Source of the DNA: Fodinibius halophilus
GTDB taxonomy: Bacteria > Bacteroidota > Rhodothermia > Balneolales > Balneolaceae
Direction of reading: 5' to 3'
Assembly (NCBI RefSeq): GCF_011059105.1
Contig: NZ_JAALLS010000008.1
Span: 94,864 to 158,863 of the forward strand
Length of the DNA: 64,000 bases
Part shown: piece after piece, positions 1 through 10,632 of the stretch
Numbering within the stretch: position 1 is the stretch's first letter
How the letters are laid out: each line of letters opens with the position of its first letter
Notes under the pieces: model-generated
Seen by the model: only the letters and a program-made list of their open reading frames with translations
Database searches by the model: none
Told to the model about the DNA's origin: nothing
Made by a program: the position numbers and the translations under genes

Positions 1-1
1 A

Positions 2-1480
2 TGGAGAAAAGCGCTGCACGATGGTATTGCAGATGATACGGGCTTCCCTACTAAATCAGTAGATATTTCACGAACATTTAACAACCGTGTAAGCGACTTT
101 TTAGGTAATGCCAGTACCGCAGAAGGTATGGAACTGGTTATTCGCACGGATTCTACCGTTTTTGACGGACGTTTTGCCAATAACGGCTGGCTGCAAGAGC
201 TTCCTAAGCCAATGACCAAGATTACTTGGGACAACGTTGCCCTTATGAGCAAGAAGACTGCTGATGAGCTGGGCGTTGAAGAAGCCGGTTTGGGCAAAGC
301 GGAAGTAGAAATGATTGCTATCACTGTTGACGGCACTACCGTTGAGATGCCCGCTTGGGTCCAGCCGGGACATGCCGATGACAGTATTACAATTACAGTG
401 GGTTACGGACGCGAAGGGGTCGGACGTGTTGCGAACAAGTCCGGTTTTGACACCTATCCGCTCCGTACCACCGACAACATGCACTTTGCGAGCGATGTCT
501 CTGTGGAAAAAACAGGCCAGATGTATGAAGTTGCCTGTACGCAAGACCATAATACCATGGAAGGGCGTTCTTTGTTAAGACACGCAACCCTTCAAGAGTA
601 TCGCGAAGATCCCCATTTCTCTTCTTATGAATCATCTTATGATGCAGAGATGCCGGGAGTGGCATTTGCCGAAGAGCATGGCGAAGACGATCCACTGTCG
701 ATCTTTAACCCAATTGATGAACAAGAGTACCCGGATGACCAACCGCAATGGGGCATGTCTATTGACCTGAATGCCTGCACCGGTTGTGGAGTCTGTACTA
801 TTGCCTGTACGGCAGAAAACAACATTCCGGTTGTTGGTAAGCGTGAAGTAAACCGCGGCCGTGAAATGCACTGGATTCGAAATGATCGTTATTTCGACGG
901 TGATGTTAATAATCCAAAGGCGTTGCACCAGCCTGTACCCTGTATGCATTGCGAAATGGCGCCTTGCGAGCAGGTATGCCCTGTTGCAGCGACTACCCAC
1001 AGTGAAGACGGCATGAACCAAATGGCCTACAACCGCTGTATTGGTACGCGTTACTGCGCTAACAACTGTCCGTACAAAGTTCGTCGTTTCAACTTCTTCA
1101 ATTATACGAAGGAGTTCTTGACGGGCGGTGATGATCCTGAAATCATCCAGATGGCAATGAATCCGGAGGTTACCATTCGTTTCCGCGGTGTGATGGAGAA
1201 ATGTACATACTGCGTACAGCGTGTTAACCGAGCAAAAATTAATCGCGATATCGAAACGGACGGTGCTACCCAGAAACCGGAAGACGGAGCAGTAGAAACA
1301 GCTTGTCAGCAAGCTTGCCCTGCTGATGCGATCTATTTCGGTGATCTTACCGATCCGGAAAGTGAAGTAGTGAAAACGAAGAAGAATAATCGTAACTACT
1401 TGCTACTCGAAGAACTTAATACACGTCCTAGAACGTCGTATCTCTCAGAACTTAGTAACCCCAATCCGAAATTGGCTTAA
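2..1480 (+). CDS. actB: Alternative complex III iron-sulfur subunit ActB (3' part)
   Basis: The frame is open from base 2, so this is the C-terminal 492 residues of a longer protein that starts before the window. The first 150 or so residues resemble the C-terminal end of a molybdopterin-oxidoreductase-like domain. A ferredoxin-like domain follows with four cysteine clusters: CTGCGVC (from about nt 776), [26 protein letters not shown], and CTYC paired with CQQACP. In the ACIII family these hold three [4Fe-4S] clusters and one [3Fe-4S] cluster that pass electrons from quinol towards cytochrome c. actC begins 17 bp downstream. Family assignment is confident from the cysteine pattern and gene order. 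Confidence 0.93.
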   Translation, partial: WRKALHDGIADDTGFPTKSVDISRTFNNRVSDFLGNASTAEGMELVIRTDSTVFDGRFANNGWLQELPKPMTKITWDNVALMSKKTADELGVEEAGLGKAEVEMIAITVDGTTVEMPAWVQPGHADDSITITVGYGREGVGRVANKSGFDTYPLRTTDNMHFASDVSVEKTGQMYEVACTQDHNTMEGRSLLRHATLQEYREDPHFSSYESSYDAEMPGVAFAEEHGEDDPLSIFNPIDEQEYPDDQPQWGMSIDLNACTGCGVCTIACTAENNIPVVGKREVNRGREMHWIRNDRYFDGDVNNPKALHQPVPCMHCEMAPCEQVCPVAATTHSEDGMNQMAYNRCIGTRYCANNCPYKVRRFNFFNYTKEFLTGGDDPEIIQMAMNPEVTIRFRGVMEKCTYCVQRVNRAKINRDIETDGATQKPEDGAVETACQQACPADAIYFGDLTDPESEVVKTKKNNRNYLLLEELNTRPRTSYLSELSNPNPKLA

Positions 1481-1497
1481 TTTCCAACAATTTTACG

Positions 1498-2931
1498 ATG
1501 AGCACAGATTACCAATACGTACCAGAGCCAAAACTCGTAAAAGGTGACCATACCTTTGGGAGTATTACTGATATTATTGCTAAGACTCCCTTATCCCCCA
1601 CACCTAAATTGTGGTACCTGGCATTTGGTGTTGCCAACGTCTTACTGATCACCCTTTTAGGAGCAATAGGCTATCTTGTTTGGGATGGAACCGGAATTTG
1701 GGGCCTTAACAACCCGGCAGGTTGGGGTTGGGCTATTATCAACTTCGTTTGGTGGGTTGGTATCGGCCACGCCGGAACACTTATTTCTGCTATTTTATTC
1801 CTCTTTAGACAGGGCTGGCGTACAGCCATTAACCGCTTTGCGGAGGCTATGACCATCTTCGCCGTAATGTGTGCAGGTATTTTCCCTGCTATCCACGTTG
1901 GTCGTATCTGGGTTATCTACTGGGTTTTCCCTATTCCGAACCAAATGGCAGCTTGGCCGAACTTCTCCAGTCCCCTGTTGTGGGATGTTTTTGCAGTAAG
2001 TACCTACTTTACTGTTTCTCTGCTCTTCTGGTATGTTGGTTTAATCCCCGATCTTGCTACCCTGCGCGATAAAGCAAAAAGCAAAGTGGCGAAAATTGCA
2101 TATGGAATTGGCGCTCTGGGCTGGACAGGCAGCTTTAAGAACTGGTGGCACTACGAAAAGGCCTATATGATTCTGGCCGGTCTTGCCACTCCCTTGGTAC
2201 TTTCTGTACACACTATTGTATCTTTTGACTTCGCCGTTTCGGTTATTCCGGGCTGGCACAGTACCATTTTCCCACCTTACTTTGTTGCCGGTGCTATTTA
2301 TTCCGGTTTTGCCATGGTATTAACCCTGATGTTGATCGCTCGCAAGATATACGGTCTTGAAGACATCATGAACATCGATATCATGGAAAAAATGAACCTC
2401 GTGATGATGGTAACAGGTAACTTAGTTGCCTTTGCATACCTGATGGAAGGGTTTGTTGCCTGGTACAGTGGATATATCTATGAACAAGGAATTTTCTGGC
2501 TATACGTCGTTGGTCCCTACGCATGGGGCTTCTGGATACTGATGTTCTGTAACGTTGTAACCCCTCAGTTCCTCTGGTTTAAGAAAATTCGACGTAATGT
2601 AGCCCTTACTTTTGTGATTTCAATTATTGTAAATATCGGTATGTGGTTTGAGCGATTCATGATTTCTGTAGCATCGCTCGCTACCGACTTTATGCCCGCA
2701 AACTGGGATTATTATTCCCCAACACTGTGGGATATCCTCACCTACGTGGGCACTTTCGGGCTTTTCTTCACCTTCTTCCTCCTCTTCCTGCGGTTCTTAC
2801 CAATGGTTGCGATTGCTGAGGTTAAAGGTGTTATGCCCCAAGCCGATCCACACAACTATGACGAGGAAACAAAAGAATTCGACGTATCAAAAACTGAACC
2901 TGTTGTGGTTCAACAAGAGCAAACTGTTTAG
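1498..2931 (+). CDS. actC: ACIII quinol-oxidising membrane subunit ActC (NrfD family)
   Basis: A 477-residue, strongly hydrophobic protein with about ten predicted membrane spans separated by short loops, which is the normal build of the NrfD/PsrC family. In ACIII the ActC subunit sits beside ActB and forms a quinol-binding site. The Trp/Gly-rich segments around residues 60-100 and the histidine in the IHVGRIW segment (around residue 130) fit the family. It lies between actB and actD in the usual order. The soluble C-terminal tail (last 40 residues) is acidic. The ATG at 1498 follows actB closely and gives full family length. Confidence 0.93.
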   Translation: MSTDYQYVPEPKLVKGDHTFGSITDIIAKTPLSPTPKLWYLAFGVANVLLITLLGAIGYLVWDGTGIWGLNNPAGWGWAIINFVWWVGIGHAGTLISAILFLFRQGWRTAINRFAEAMTIFAVMCAGIFPAIHVGRIWVIYWVFPIPNQMAAWPNFSSPLLWDVFAVSTYFTVSLLFWYVGLIPDLATLRDKAKSKVAKIAYGIGALGWTGSFKNWWHYEKAYMILAGLATPLVLSVHTIVSFDFAVSVIPGWHSTIFPPYFVAGAIYSGFAMVLTLMLIARKIYGLEDIMNIDIMEKMNLVMMVTGNLVAFAYLMEGFVAWYSGYIYEQGIFWLYVVGPYAWGFWILMFCNVVTPQFLWFKKIRRNVALTFVISIIVNIGMWFERFMISVASLATDFMPANWDYYSPTLWDILTYVGTFGLFFTFFLLFLRFLPMVAIAEVKGVMPQADPHNYDEETKEFDVSKTEPVVVQQEQTV

Positions 2932-2943
2932 TAACTGATATCT

Positions 2944-3492
2944 ATGGAAGCAGAAAATAAAGACGTTTACGGCGTATTAGCCGAGTTCCGCAATCCAAAG
3001 GAACTTGTTGATGCGGCAGAATCTGTAAAAAAGTCCGGCTACCAGGATTTTGACACCTATGCCCCTTTCCCGATCCACGGAATGGAAAAAGCTATGGGGA
3101 TCAAAGAATCTCCCCTTGGCTGGATTGTCCTTGGTGGTGCCCTAATCGGTATGGTTGGTGCACTTACCCTCATGGTTTGGGTTATGGGCTACGAATACCC
3201 GATGAATATAAGCGGTAAACCATTTATCAATATACCGATCTATATCCCCATTACTTTTGAGTTGACCGTCTTATTATCTGCTTTTGCAGCGGTATTTGGA
3301 ATGATAGGCCTTAATAAACTGCCTCGTTTCCACAATCCACTGTTTAACGTAGATCGCTTTGATAAGGCATCGGATGATGGCTTCTTTGTTTGCATTGAAG
3401 CAACCGACAGCCTTTTTGCCGAGGAAAAAGTTACCAAGCTGTTCCAAGACAACGGGGCAACACATATTGAAACTGTTTACGATTCGGAATAA
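2944..3492 (+). CDS. actD: ACIII subunit ActD (DUF3341)
   Basis: A 182-residue protein whose N-terminal cytoplasmic part opens with the YGVLAEFRNPKELVDAAE segment typical of DUF3341 proteins. Two membrane spans follow (about residues 59-80 and 100-122), then a C-terminal soluble part. DUF3341 is the ActD subunit of alternative complex III; it carries no cofactor and is thought to support the membrane part of the complex. It starts 12 bp after actC and is followed by the cytochrome subunit, as in other ACIII operons. Confidence 0.92.
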   Translation: MEAENKDVYGVLAEFRNPKELVDAAESVKKSGYQDFDTYAPFPIHGMEKAMGIKESPLGWIVLGGALIGMVGALTLMVWVMGYEYPMNISGKPFINIPIYIPITFELTVLLSAFAAVFGMIGLNKLPRFHNPLFNVDRFDKASDDGFFVCIEATDSLFAEEKVTKLFQDNGATHIETVYDSE

Positions 3493-3527
3493 TCACCATA
3501 AAAATCTTTAGTTTGCACAACGATCCG

Positions 3528-4517
3528 ATGAAAGCTTCTAAGTACTTATTTTTTGCAGCTATTGCTCTACCACTGGTACTATCTTCTTGCCGTGGTGAAC
3601 GGTTTAAGCATCAGCCTGTCCACCCTAATATGAATATGGACCAGCAAGAACGATTTGAACCACAGGAGAAGAACGAATTCTTCGATGACAATCGCGCTAT
3701 GCGTAAGCCCGTGGACGGAACAGTGGCTCGCGGAAAACTGAAAGCCGATAAGGCCTTTTATAAAGGTGTCAACAAAGATGGAGACTACATTGATAATATT
3801 CCCGTAGACCTAACAAAGTCTTTTTTATACCGGGGTAAAAAGCAGTATGAGGTCTTCTGTACTCCATGTCACGGCATCAAAGGCGATGGCAATGGTATTA
3901 TCATGGCTAATAACTATGGTTATGTTCCGGCTCCGGATTTTCATTCAGACTTTGTTCGTGACCGCAATGATGGCTACTACTACGCTGCCATTGCTAACGG
4001 CGTTCGAACTATGCCTTCTTATGCTACCCAAATTGATGTAAAAGACCGATGGGCTATAGTGGCTTATATTCGCGCGCTTCAAAAGAGTCAAAACGTTTCT
4101 GAAGAGGAGATTCAACAGTACGATGTTAACGTAGACTCCTTAAATCAAGATTTTGCTGAAGCTCAAAAGGCTGAGGAAGCCAAAAAAGCAAAGCAGAAGC
4201 AAAAAGGCGGCGGTGAGGTATCTGTTGAACGTGGTAAAACGATAGCTACAAATAATGCATGCAATACTTGCCACTCTACCGATGGTTCCCGTTTAGTAGG
4301 ACCAACCTGGAAAAATCTCTACGGCAGTGAACGTACACTTACCGACGGAGAAACCGTAGTGGCAGACGAAGAATATTTACGCACAGCTATTGTGGAACCA
4401 TCGGCTCAAGTTGCTGAAGGGTTTGCCCCTTCTATGGTACCTTATGACCACCTAAGTGATAGCAAAATCAATTCCTTGATTGCTTATATCAAGTCACTAA
4501 GCGAGAACGCAGAATAA
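3528..4517 (+). CDS. actE: ACIII cytochrome c subunit ActE, two-heme lipoprotein
   Basis: A TTG at 3513 would add five residues, but the ATG at 3528 gives a clean lipoprotein signal (MKASK, hydrophobic stretch, LSSC lipobox with Cys at residue 21), so I use 3528. The mature protein has two c-type heme sites: CTPCH at residues 111-115 and CNTCH at 245-249. A charged Lys/Glu/Ala linker (about residues 190-228) joins the two domains. ActE in the characterised Rhodothermus complex is described as a monoheme cytochrome, so the second domain is extra. That second domain closely resembles the cytochrome domain at the end of CoxB in this operon, which suggests a role in handing electrons to the oxidase. 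Confidence 0.92.
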   Translation: MKASKYLFFAAIALPLVLSSCRGERFKHQPVHPNMNMDQQERFEPQEKNEFFDDNRAMRKPVDGTVARGKLKADKAFYKGVNKDGDYIDNIPVDLTKSFLYRGKKQYEVFCTPCHGIKGDGNGIIMANNYGYVPAPDFHSDFVRDRNDGYYYAAIANGVRTMPSYATQIDVKDRWAIVAYIRALQKSQNVSEEEIQQYDVNVDSLNQDFAEAQKAEEAKKAKQKQKGGGEVSVERGKTIATNNACNTCHSTDGSRLVGPTWKNLYGSERTLTDGETVVADEEYLRTAIVEPSAQVAEGFAPSMVPYDHLSDSKINSLIAYIKSLSENAE

Positions 4518-4572
4518 TTACAGAATTTCTTTTAAAACGTATTTTACGAATACAAATAATTTGGTTTAATCT

Positions 4573-5757
4573 ATGAGCAAGCCCAAAATAACCGATACAC
4601 TGGAGTTCCCCTCTGACTTAAATATAACCAAATCGTTATTTGGTGTGGGTATCGTGGGACTCTTGGCTACGGGTGTAGGATATTTCTTACAACACGATCA
4701 GTTCTTCTTTTCTTACCTGGTAAGCTTCTCGTTCTTTTCCAGTATAGCTTTGGCCAGCTTGTTTTTTGTGATGTTACAGCATTTAACTCGCTCGCATTGG
4801 AGTACTGCTATACGTCGTATCCCCGAGGCGATCTCATCAAACTTGTGGATTTGGGCCATCTTTATTATTCCAGTACTTCTGGGTATGCACTCCCTTTATC
4901 ACTGGACCCATGCTGATGCTGTTGCCCATGATCCGGTCATGAAAGGCAAAGTGCCCTATTTGAACACGAGTTTCTTTATTATTCGACAATTTATCTACTT
5001 TGCCCTTTGGAGCTTTTTGGGCTACCGCATGTACTCTAAGTCTGTAGAGATGGATGAAAGCGGCGATTGGGGCATCCAAACATTATTACGACGCACCAGT
5101 GGTCCCGGATTGTTCTTCTTTGGAATTACTCTTGCATTTGCTTCTTTCGACTGGTTAATGACTCTTGATCCGCACTGGTACTCCACCATTTTTGGAGTCT
5201 ATTACTTTGCAATGAGCTTCCAGGGACTTTTTGCTACCCTCATTCTCATTGTGATGTATTTGTGGAAGCAGGGATTACTTACCAATACGATTAAGAAGGG
5301 GCATATTTATGATCTGGGCGTTCAGATGTTCGGATTTACCGTATTCTATGCTTATATCGCCTTCAGCCAGTTTTTATTGATTTATTATGCGAACATCCCG
5401 GAAGAGACCGTGTGGTTTTTAGAGCGTCTCAACGGTGGCTATGAGTACTTGGCCTATTTGTATATGTTCGGCCGCTTTGTAATTCCGTTTGTTGTTTTAC
5501 TTTCAAAGCGCGCAAAATCGAATTACAAAATTGTAACCAGCATTTCTGTATTAATCCTGATATCTCACTTGGTTGAGCTCTACTGGATTGTAATGCCGGT
5601 ATTGAATCACCATGGTTTCCACTTAAGTTGGATGACCATCACAAGTTTCATTGGACTCGGCGGAATCTTCTTTGGACTCTTCTTCCATCGCTTTAAGCAA
5701 AGCAAGATGGTTCCCATTAACGATCCTACGCTCGGTGATTCACTAAACAAACACTAA
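4573..5757 (+). CDS. actF: ACIII second NrfD-like membrane subunit ActF
   Basis: A 394-residue hydrophobic protein with about ten membrane spans and conserved aromatic, histidine and glutamate residues in the bundle (for example the HSLYHWTH segment near residue 110). ActF is a shorter paralog of ActC in ACIII and provides a second quinone-site-like membrane bundle. The position after actE matches the standard actABCDEF order. It starts 55 bp after actE. The product ends in a short hydrophilic tail. Identity rests on family architecture plus operon position. Confidence 0.92.
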   Translation: MSKPKITDTLEFPSDLNITKSLFGVGIVGLLATGVGYFLQHDQFFFSYLVSFSFFSSIALASLFFVMLQHLTRSHWSTAIRRIPEAISSNLWIWAIFIIPVLLGMHSLYHWTHADAVAHDPVMKGKVPYLNTSFFIIRQFIYFALWSFLGYRMYSKSVEMDESGDWGIQTLLRRTSGPGLFFFGITLAFASFDWLMTLDPHWYSTIFGVYYFAMSFQGLFATLILIVMYLWKQGLLTNTIKKGHIYDLGVQMFGFTVFYAYIAFSQFLLIYYANIPEETVWFLERLNGGYEYLAYLYMFGRFVIPFVVLLSKRAKSNYKIVTSISVLILISHLVELYWIVMPVLNHHGFHLSWMTITSFIGLGGIFFGLFFHRFKQSKMVPINDPTLGDSLNKH

Positions 5758-5827
5758 AAAACAATCAACAGCTAAAACGTTGAACGCAGTCAGGGTCTGC
5801 CCGCTGCGAACTAAGCTTTAAATTCTC

Positions 5828-6388
5828 ATGGCAAGCGAAGACAAAAATTATACTTCGGAGTTTAAAAGAGAAGTTGCCCAAAAGGCACTCGATCAACAAA
5901 AGCAAGACTTAGACAAGCTCTCTGATAAATATGAGCTGCCGGTCTCTGTTATCTTAATGTGGGCTACCGAACTGGAAAACGCCATTGATAACAATGCAGA
6001 TCTTGATGAAGTATTTGCTTCCGAAGAAGAAGCAGAAGAGGCTACAGAAGCTCCTCAAGAAGTTGACATAGAAGCAGATGACAGAGTAGCAGAATCTGTA
6101 GCGCATGGCGTTATGGATGACAAGCTTAACTATAAGCGCCTCGTTTTCTGGAGTGTTTTAGGAACTATTCTTGTTATCATCTTCGTGAAGGCGCTCCTTG
6201 AAATGTATCAACTTAATGAGCGGCAATTGAAAGATAGTGTATCTGCAGACAGTGAATACTATCAAGTAAATAAGATGAACCGTGAAGCTGAAGAAGAGCT
6301 GAATAGCTTTGGTGTTGTAGACGCCGAAAATGATGTTTATCGAATTCCTATCGACAGTGCAATTAATAAAGTAGCTGCCGATAAATAA
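5828..6388 (+). CDS. Membrane-anchored protein with transposase-like HTH, in the ActG position
   Basis: A 186-residue protein of unknown function. Residues 8-50 (beginning YTSEFKREVAQKAL and ending around the MWATELE segment) have the pattern of the helix-turn-helix found at the start of IS3-type transposase OrfA proteins. An acidic stretch full of Glu and Ala follows (residues 60-90). One membrane span (about residues 111-130) comes next, then a roughly 55-residue tail. No transposase catalytic part or inverted repeat surrounds it, so it is not an insertion sequence. It occupies the place where a small one-span subunit (ActG) sits in the Rhodothermus ACIII locus. Calling it an ActG analogue or a domesticated HTH is inference. 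Confidence 0.6.
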   Translation: MASEDKNYTSEFKREVAQKALDQQKQDLDKLSDKYELPVSVILMWATELENAIDNNADLDEVFASEEEAEEATEAPQEVDIEADDRVAESVAHGVMDDKLNYKRLVFWSVLGTILVIIFVKALLEMYQLNERQLKDSVSADSEYYQVNKMNREAEEELNSFGVVDAENDVYRIPIDSAINKVAADK

Positions 6389-6403
6389 TGAGTATGTAGT
6401 ATA

Positions 6404-7240
6404 ATGAAATATGTTGGGCTAATAGCGGCAATATGCCTGTTACTACATCCGGTAACAACACGTGCTCAACTGAACAAACAAAAGCCGCGTAACTTAAAGG
6501 ATGTTGGCGTAACAGAGCAATTAGGCGAAAAGATACCGCTGGATCTGCGCTTTGCAACAGCAGAAGGCGACTCAGTAAGATTAGGCGATTTATTTACTGA
6601 TGGCAAACCGGTACTCTTGAACCCGGTTTACTATGAATGTCCGCAACTGTGCTCCATGGTAAAAGAAGCGATTTATAAAGGTGTTGAAGACCTAAAATGG
6701 AGTCCCGGATCAGAATATAATATTGTTACTTTTAGCTTCGATCCCGATGAAGGACCTAAACTTGCCGCCGATAACAAACAACGATTTTTAAAAAAACTGG
6801 ATCGGGAAGGCGCTGCACATGGTTGGCACTTCCTCACCGGTAATAAGAAGAATATAAAAAAGCTTACTGATGCTATTGGGTTTGACGTCCGCAAATTAGA
6901 AGACGGACAGTATGCTCACGGCGCAGCAATCACTTTTTTGAGCCCCAACGGGGTAATAACACGTTACCTTTATGGTCTCAAATTTGAAGAATTTAATATG
7001 CGGAATGCCTTATATGAAGCAGCAGACGGTAATATCGGCAGCACCGCAGAACAAGTATTACTCTACTGCTACCAATACGATGCAGATGCCAATACCTATG
7101 TACCCGTTGCCTGGCGAATAATGAAAATTGGTGGCTTTGCTACCATGCTTATTCTGGGTATTTTTCTTAGTTTCATGTGGGTACGACATAGATATTCAAA
7201 TAACGAACAGCAAATAACAGATACGAATGGACGCGCTTAA
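6404..7240 (+). CDS. Sco1/SenC-type copper chaperone
   Basis: A 278-residue protein with an N-terminal signal (ending near TTRA), a thioredoxin-like Sco domain and a C-terminal membrane span (about residues 240-262). The copper-binding CxxxC motif is present as CPQLC, and the partner histidine lies in the GQYAHGAA segment. Sco proteins deliver copper to the CuA site of cytochrome c oxidase subunit II. The gene overlaps the start of coxB by 14 bp, which ties it directly to the subunit it should metallate. The C-terminal anchor, rather than only an N-terminal one, is a variant seen in some Bacteroidota Sco proteins. Confidence 0.9.
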   Translation: MKYVGLIAAICLLLHPVTTRAQLNKQKPRNLKDVGVTEQLGEKIPLDLRFATAEGDSVRLGDLFTDGKPVLLNPVYYECPQLCSMVKEAIYKGVEDLKWSPGSEYNIVTFSFDPDEGPKLAADNKQRFLKKLDREGAAHGWHFLTGNKKNIKKLTDAIGFDVRKLEDGQYAHGAAITFLSPNGVITRYLYGLKFEEFNMRNALYEAADGNIGSTAEQVLLYCYQYDADANTYVPVAWRIMKIGGFATMLILGIFLSFMWVRHRYSNNEQQITDTNGRA

Positions 7241-8177
7241 CGATTTATTTCTTCCACCGGCAAAATCAACGCTGGCAAGCCAGACCGACACGCTCTTCTG
7301 GTTTGTTCATTTAAGCAGCCTTGCATTAACGATCGGCCTTATTGCCGTAATTGTATACTTTGTATATAAATATAGGCGTAAGTCTGAAGATGAAGTTACA
7401 CCGCTTATCACCCACAATAATAAGTTGGAGGTAACCTGGTCGGTGATCCCCCTTATTTTAGTACTTATCGTATTTGGCTGGGGATACCAGGTATTCATGA
7501 ACCAGCGAGTAGTGCCCGATGATGCTTATGAGGTCAATGTAACGGCTCAAAAATGGATCTGGCAGTTTCAATATGAAAATGGGGCTCGAACAACCGGTGA
7601 ACTACACGTTCCGGCCGGGCGACCCATTAAACTTGTCATGAGCTCTAATGATGTTATTCACTCCTTTTTTGTACCGGATTATCGCCTGAAGCAAGATGTT
7701 GTTCCGGGCCGTTATACCGAGATGTGGTTTAACGCTCCCGACCCCGGTGAATCGATTGTGTACTGTACCGAATATTGTGGTACTGACCATTCTAATATGT
7801 TGGCCAATATCATTGTTCACGAACAAGACGATTTTGAAAACTGGCTAGCCGAAAATGCAGGCGGTGCTTCAAAACCCGACGATATGCCTCCCGCTGAATG
7901 GGGTAAGCAGATTGCTCAGGAATATGCATGTTCTACCTGCCACTCTGCCGACGGCAGCCAGATGGTTGGACCTACCTGGAAAGGAACGTTTGGCAGCGAA
8001 GAACCTCTTGCCGACGGTTCTACCGTTACTGTGGACGAAAACTATATTCGTGAATCTATTTTAGAACCGAATGCCAAAGTTGTTGAAGGCTATCCTGCCG
8101 TGATGAATACTTACCAGGGACAGCTCAATGATGAACAGATCAACGCGATTATTGAATACATCAAAACACTGAAGTAA
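7227..8177 (+). CDS. coxB: caa3-type cytochrome c oxidase subunit II with fused cytochrome c
   Basis: A 316-residue protein with two N-terminal membrane spans (about residues 22-46 and 70-90), a cupredoxin domain with the CuA motif [12 protein letters not shown], and a C-terminal cytochrome c domain with heme site CSTCH. The fused heme domain makes this a caa3-type oxidase, which takes electrons from a cytochrome partner such as ACIII. The C-terminal domain is strikingly similar to the second heme domain of ActE (shared CHS-DGS--VGPTWK pattern and a similar IEYIKTL-type ending). It overlaps the Sco gene and abuts coxA by one base. Confidence 0.95.
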   Translation: MDALNDLFLPPAKSTLASQTDTLFWFVHLSSLALTIGLIAVIVYFVYKYRRKSEDEVTPLITHNNKLEVTWSVIPLILVLIVFGWGYQVFMNQRVVPDDAYEVNVTAQKWIWQFQYENGARTTGELHVPAGRPIKLVMSSNDVIHSFFVPDYRLKQDVVPGRYTEMWFNAPDPGESIVYCTEYCGTDHSNMLANIIVHEQDDFENWLAENAGGASKPDDMPPAEWGKQIAQEYACSTCHSADGSQMVGPTWKGTFGSEEPLADGSTVTVDENYIRESILEPNAKVVEGYPAVMNTYQGQLNDEQINAIIEYIKTLK

Positions 8178-8178
8178 T

Positions 8179-9918
8179 ATGGATACAGCAGAATCTAGCT
8201 CAACTCTTAACAAAATACAGGTACAGCGGTTTAAACCCGATGACAATCCTGATAAACACTACCTGAATGAGGAAACCGGGTTGTGGTCGTGGTTAACGAC
8301 TGTCGATCATAAAAAGATCGGTATTATGTATCTGGCGTCCATCACCTTCTTCTTCTTTATTGGTGGATTGATGGCCCTACTGGTACGTACTGAACTTTGG
8401 ACACCGGCCAAAACATTTATTGAGGCAAACACCTATAATCAGCTGTTTACGCTGCACGGTGCTGTAATGATTTTCCTCTTCCTGGTGCCCTCGGTTCCCG
8501 CTGCTCTCGGTAACTTTATACTGCCGTTGCAGCTCGGAGCCAAAGATGTGGCCTTCCCCAGGTTAAACTTACTGAGTTATTACTTGTACCTGGCAGGCTC
8601 TTTTATTGCTGTCTACGCAATTTTTAGCGGGGGTATCGACACTGGCTGGACCTTCTACACCCCCTACTCATCGTCAACAGGCGGTGCGGTAACCACCATG
8701 ACCTTTGGGGTATTTGTAATTGGATTCTCCTCTATCCTGACCGGAGTTAACTTTATTACCACCATCCACAAGATGCGTGCGCCCGGTCTCACATGGGATA
8801 AATTGCCACTTTTCTGCTGGGGACTTTATGCAACAAGTATTATCCAGATTTTAGCAACACCCGTACTTGCTATTACTCTTGCTCTTGTAGCTATGGAGCG
8901 AATTCTGGGAATCGGAATTTTTGATCCTGCTCTCGGTGGAGATCCCGTTCTTTATCAACACTTCTTCTGGTTCTACAGCCACCCCGCAGTATATATTATG
9001 ATTGTTCCCGGTTTCGGAGTAGTCTCAGAAATTATATCTACATTTTCCAAGAAGCATATTTTCGGATACTGGGCCATTGCCCTTTCATCCCTGGCCATTG
9101 CCTTTATCGGTTTCCTCGTTTGGGGGCACCACATGTTCGTATCCGGGCAGGCCACACTCGCTTCTATGGTATTTTCATTCTTAACATTTCTCGTAGGTAT
9201 CCCAACAGGAATTAAGATGTTCAACTGGACAGCCACCCTTTATAAAGGTTCTATTAAACTGGCTTCTCCCCTGTTATATATCTTCGGTTTCTTCTTCCTT
9301 TTCCTCGTTGGCGGACTTACAGGAATCGTTCTCGGATCTATTGCACTCGACGTGCACCTGCACGATACCTACTACGTAGTAGCACACTTCCACTTTGTAA
9401 TGGTTGGGGGTATGGTGATGGCATTCTTAGCCGGGCTGCACTACTGGTGGCCTAAAATTACCGGTAAGATGTATAACGAAACCATGGCTAAAATTGCCTG
9501 TGGTATCATCTTTGTAGGCTTTAATGTGACCTTCTTGCCCCAGTTTGTTATGGGCTCGCAGGGTATGCCGCGACGTTATTTCAACTACATTGAACAGTTT
9601 CAGCCTTTCCACCAGGTTTCTACTATCGGCTCCTATATTTTAGGACTCGGATTCCTGATGGTATTCTACTATTTGGTTAAATCAATCTACAGAGGCAAAC
9701 AAGCACCGGCCAACCCTTGGGGCAGCCGTGCACTGGAATGGCAAATATCTGCAATGCCCCCGCTGCATAACTTCCATCACACTCCCGTTATTATTAACGG
9801 TCCCTATGATTATCATAAACCGATGGAAGAGTTCCAGCTTGGACTCGCAGAGTCGGGCAATGGACACGGTCACGATGTGGAAGTAACTAAAGAAGGCGAA
9901 GACCTTTCTGCCGAATAA
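8179..9918 (+). CDS. coxA: caa3-type cytochrome c oxidase subunit I, A2-type
   Basis: A 579-residue heme-copper oxidase catalytic subunit with about 12 membrane spans. The heme a and a3/CuB ligand histidines are recognisable ([34 protein letters not shown]). The usual glutamate of the GHPEVY motif is missing: the protein reads [15 protein letters not shown]. This YSHPxV form defines the A2 subtype of A-type oxidases, described for Rhodothermus marinus caa3, where Tyr and Ser take over the proton-channel role of the glutamate. An N-terminal extension of about 40 residues is cytoplasmic and polar. coxC follows 35 bp downstream. Confidence 0.96.
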   Translation: MDTAESSSTLNKIQVQRFKPDDNPDKHYLNEETGLWSWLTTVDHKKIGIMYLASITFFFFIGGLMALLVRTELWTPAKTFIEANTYNQLFTLHGAVMIFLFLVPSVPAALGNFILPLQLGAKDVAFPRLNLLSYYLYLAGSFIAVYAIFSGGIDTGWTFYTPYSSSTGGAVTTMTFGVFVIGFSSILTGVNFITTIHKMRAPGLTWDKLPLFCWGLYATSIIQILATPVLAITLALVAMERILGIGIFDPALGGDPVLYQHFFWFYSHPAVYIMIVPGFGVVSEIISTFSKKHIFGYWAIALSSLAIAFIGFLVWGHHMFVSGQATLASMVFSFLTFLVGIPTGIKMFNWTATLYKGSIKLASPLLYIFGFFFLFLVGGLTGIVLGSIALDVHLHDTYYVVAHFHFVMVGGMVMAFLAGLHYWWPKITGKMYNETMAKIACGIIFVGFNVTFLPQFVMGSQGMPRRYFNYIEQFQPFHQVSTIGSYILGLGFLMVFYYLVKSIYRGKQAPANPWGSRALEWQISAMPPLHNFHHTPVIINGPYDYHKPMEEFQLGLAESGNGHGHDVEVTKEGEDLSAE

Positions 9919-9953
9919 CTGAAACTCAATTTCTAAACTAGCACAATCTGATT

Positions 9954-10610
9954 ATGGCAAATCATTCATCATCCGCATCAGAATCCAGGTTTATGCAGCA
10001 CCATTTTGTGGATGCAGACCAGCAGTTCGATGCTGCTAAAATGGGTATGTGGATATTCTTGGTAACAGAAATACTCTTTTTCGGTGGACTCTTTGCGGCC
10101 TATGTCGTTTACCGTTTATGGTATCCTGAACTCTTTACACTGGCCTCAGAGGAGCTTAACACGCTCTGGGGTGGTGTTAACACGGTAGTTCTTATTGGTA
10201 GTAGTCTTACCGTTGCAATGGCCATTAAATCGGCTCAGCTCAATCAAAAGAAAAATATTGCCATTAATTTGGGGATCACCCTGGCCTTGGCCGGTGTATT
10301 TATGGTCATTAAATATTTTGAATGGACCCACAAGTTTCACCTGGGCATCTTTCCGGGAGAGTTCTACTCTTTCGAAGGCATCGACCATCCAAAGGCAAAC
10401 ATATTCTTTAGCCTCTATTATCTGATGACCGGCCTTCACGGCATTCACGTAGTGATAGGAATGGGATTAATGGCATGGCTGCTATGGCGCTCCTTAAAAG
10501 GCCATTTCAACAGTGAGTATTATACCCCTGTTGAGATCACGGGCCTGTATTGGCACCTTGTCGATATCATCTGGATATTCTTATTCCCACTCTTCTACCT
10601 AATTGATTGA
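9954..10610 (+). CDS. coxC: Cytochrome c oxidase subunit III
   Basis: A 218-residue protein with five predicted membrane spans, shorter than seven-span mitochondrial-type subunit III but normal for this bacterial group. The family signatures include the acidic residue in the KMGMWIFLVTEILFF span, the MTGLHGIHVVIGMG segment, and the final YWHLVDIIWIFLFPLFYL segment. Subunit III stabilises subunit I and its oxygen/proton pathways. It lies in order between coxA and the small subunit gene. Confidence 0.94.
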   Translation: MANHSSSASESRFMQHHFVDADQQFDAAKMGMWIFLVTEILFFGGLFAAYVVYRLWYPELFTLASEELNTLWGGVNTVVLIGSSLTVAMAIKSAQLNQKKNIAINLGITLALAGVFMVIKYFEWTHKFHLGIFPGEFYSFEGIDHPKANIFFSLYYLMTGLHGIHVVIGMGLMAWLLWRSLKGHFNSEYYTPVEITGLYWHLVDIIWIFLFPLFYLID

Positions 10611-10632
10611 TAACTTAAAATTTCTTTAGCTC

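Noticed and set aside
5828..6388. Insertion sequence fragment, because of the transposase-like HTH.
   Set aside because: The frame is intact, continues into a membrane span and acidic linker, lies in a tight operon, and has no inverted repeats or catalytic part.
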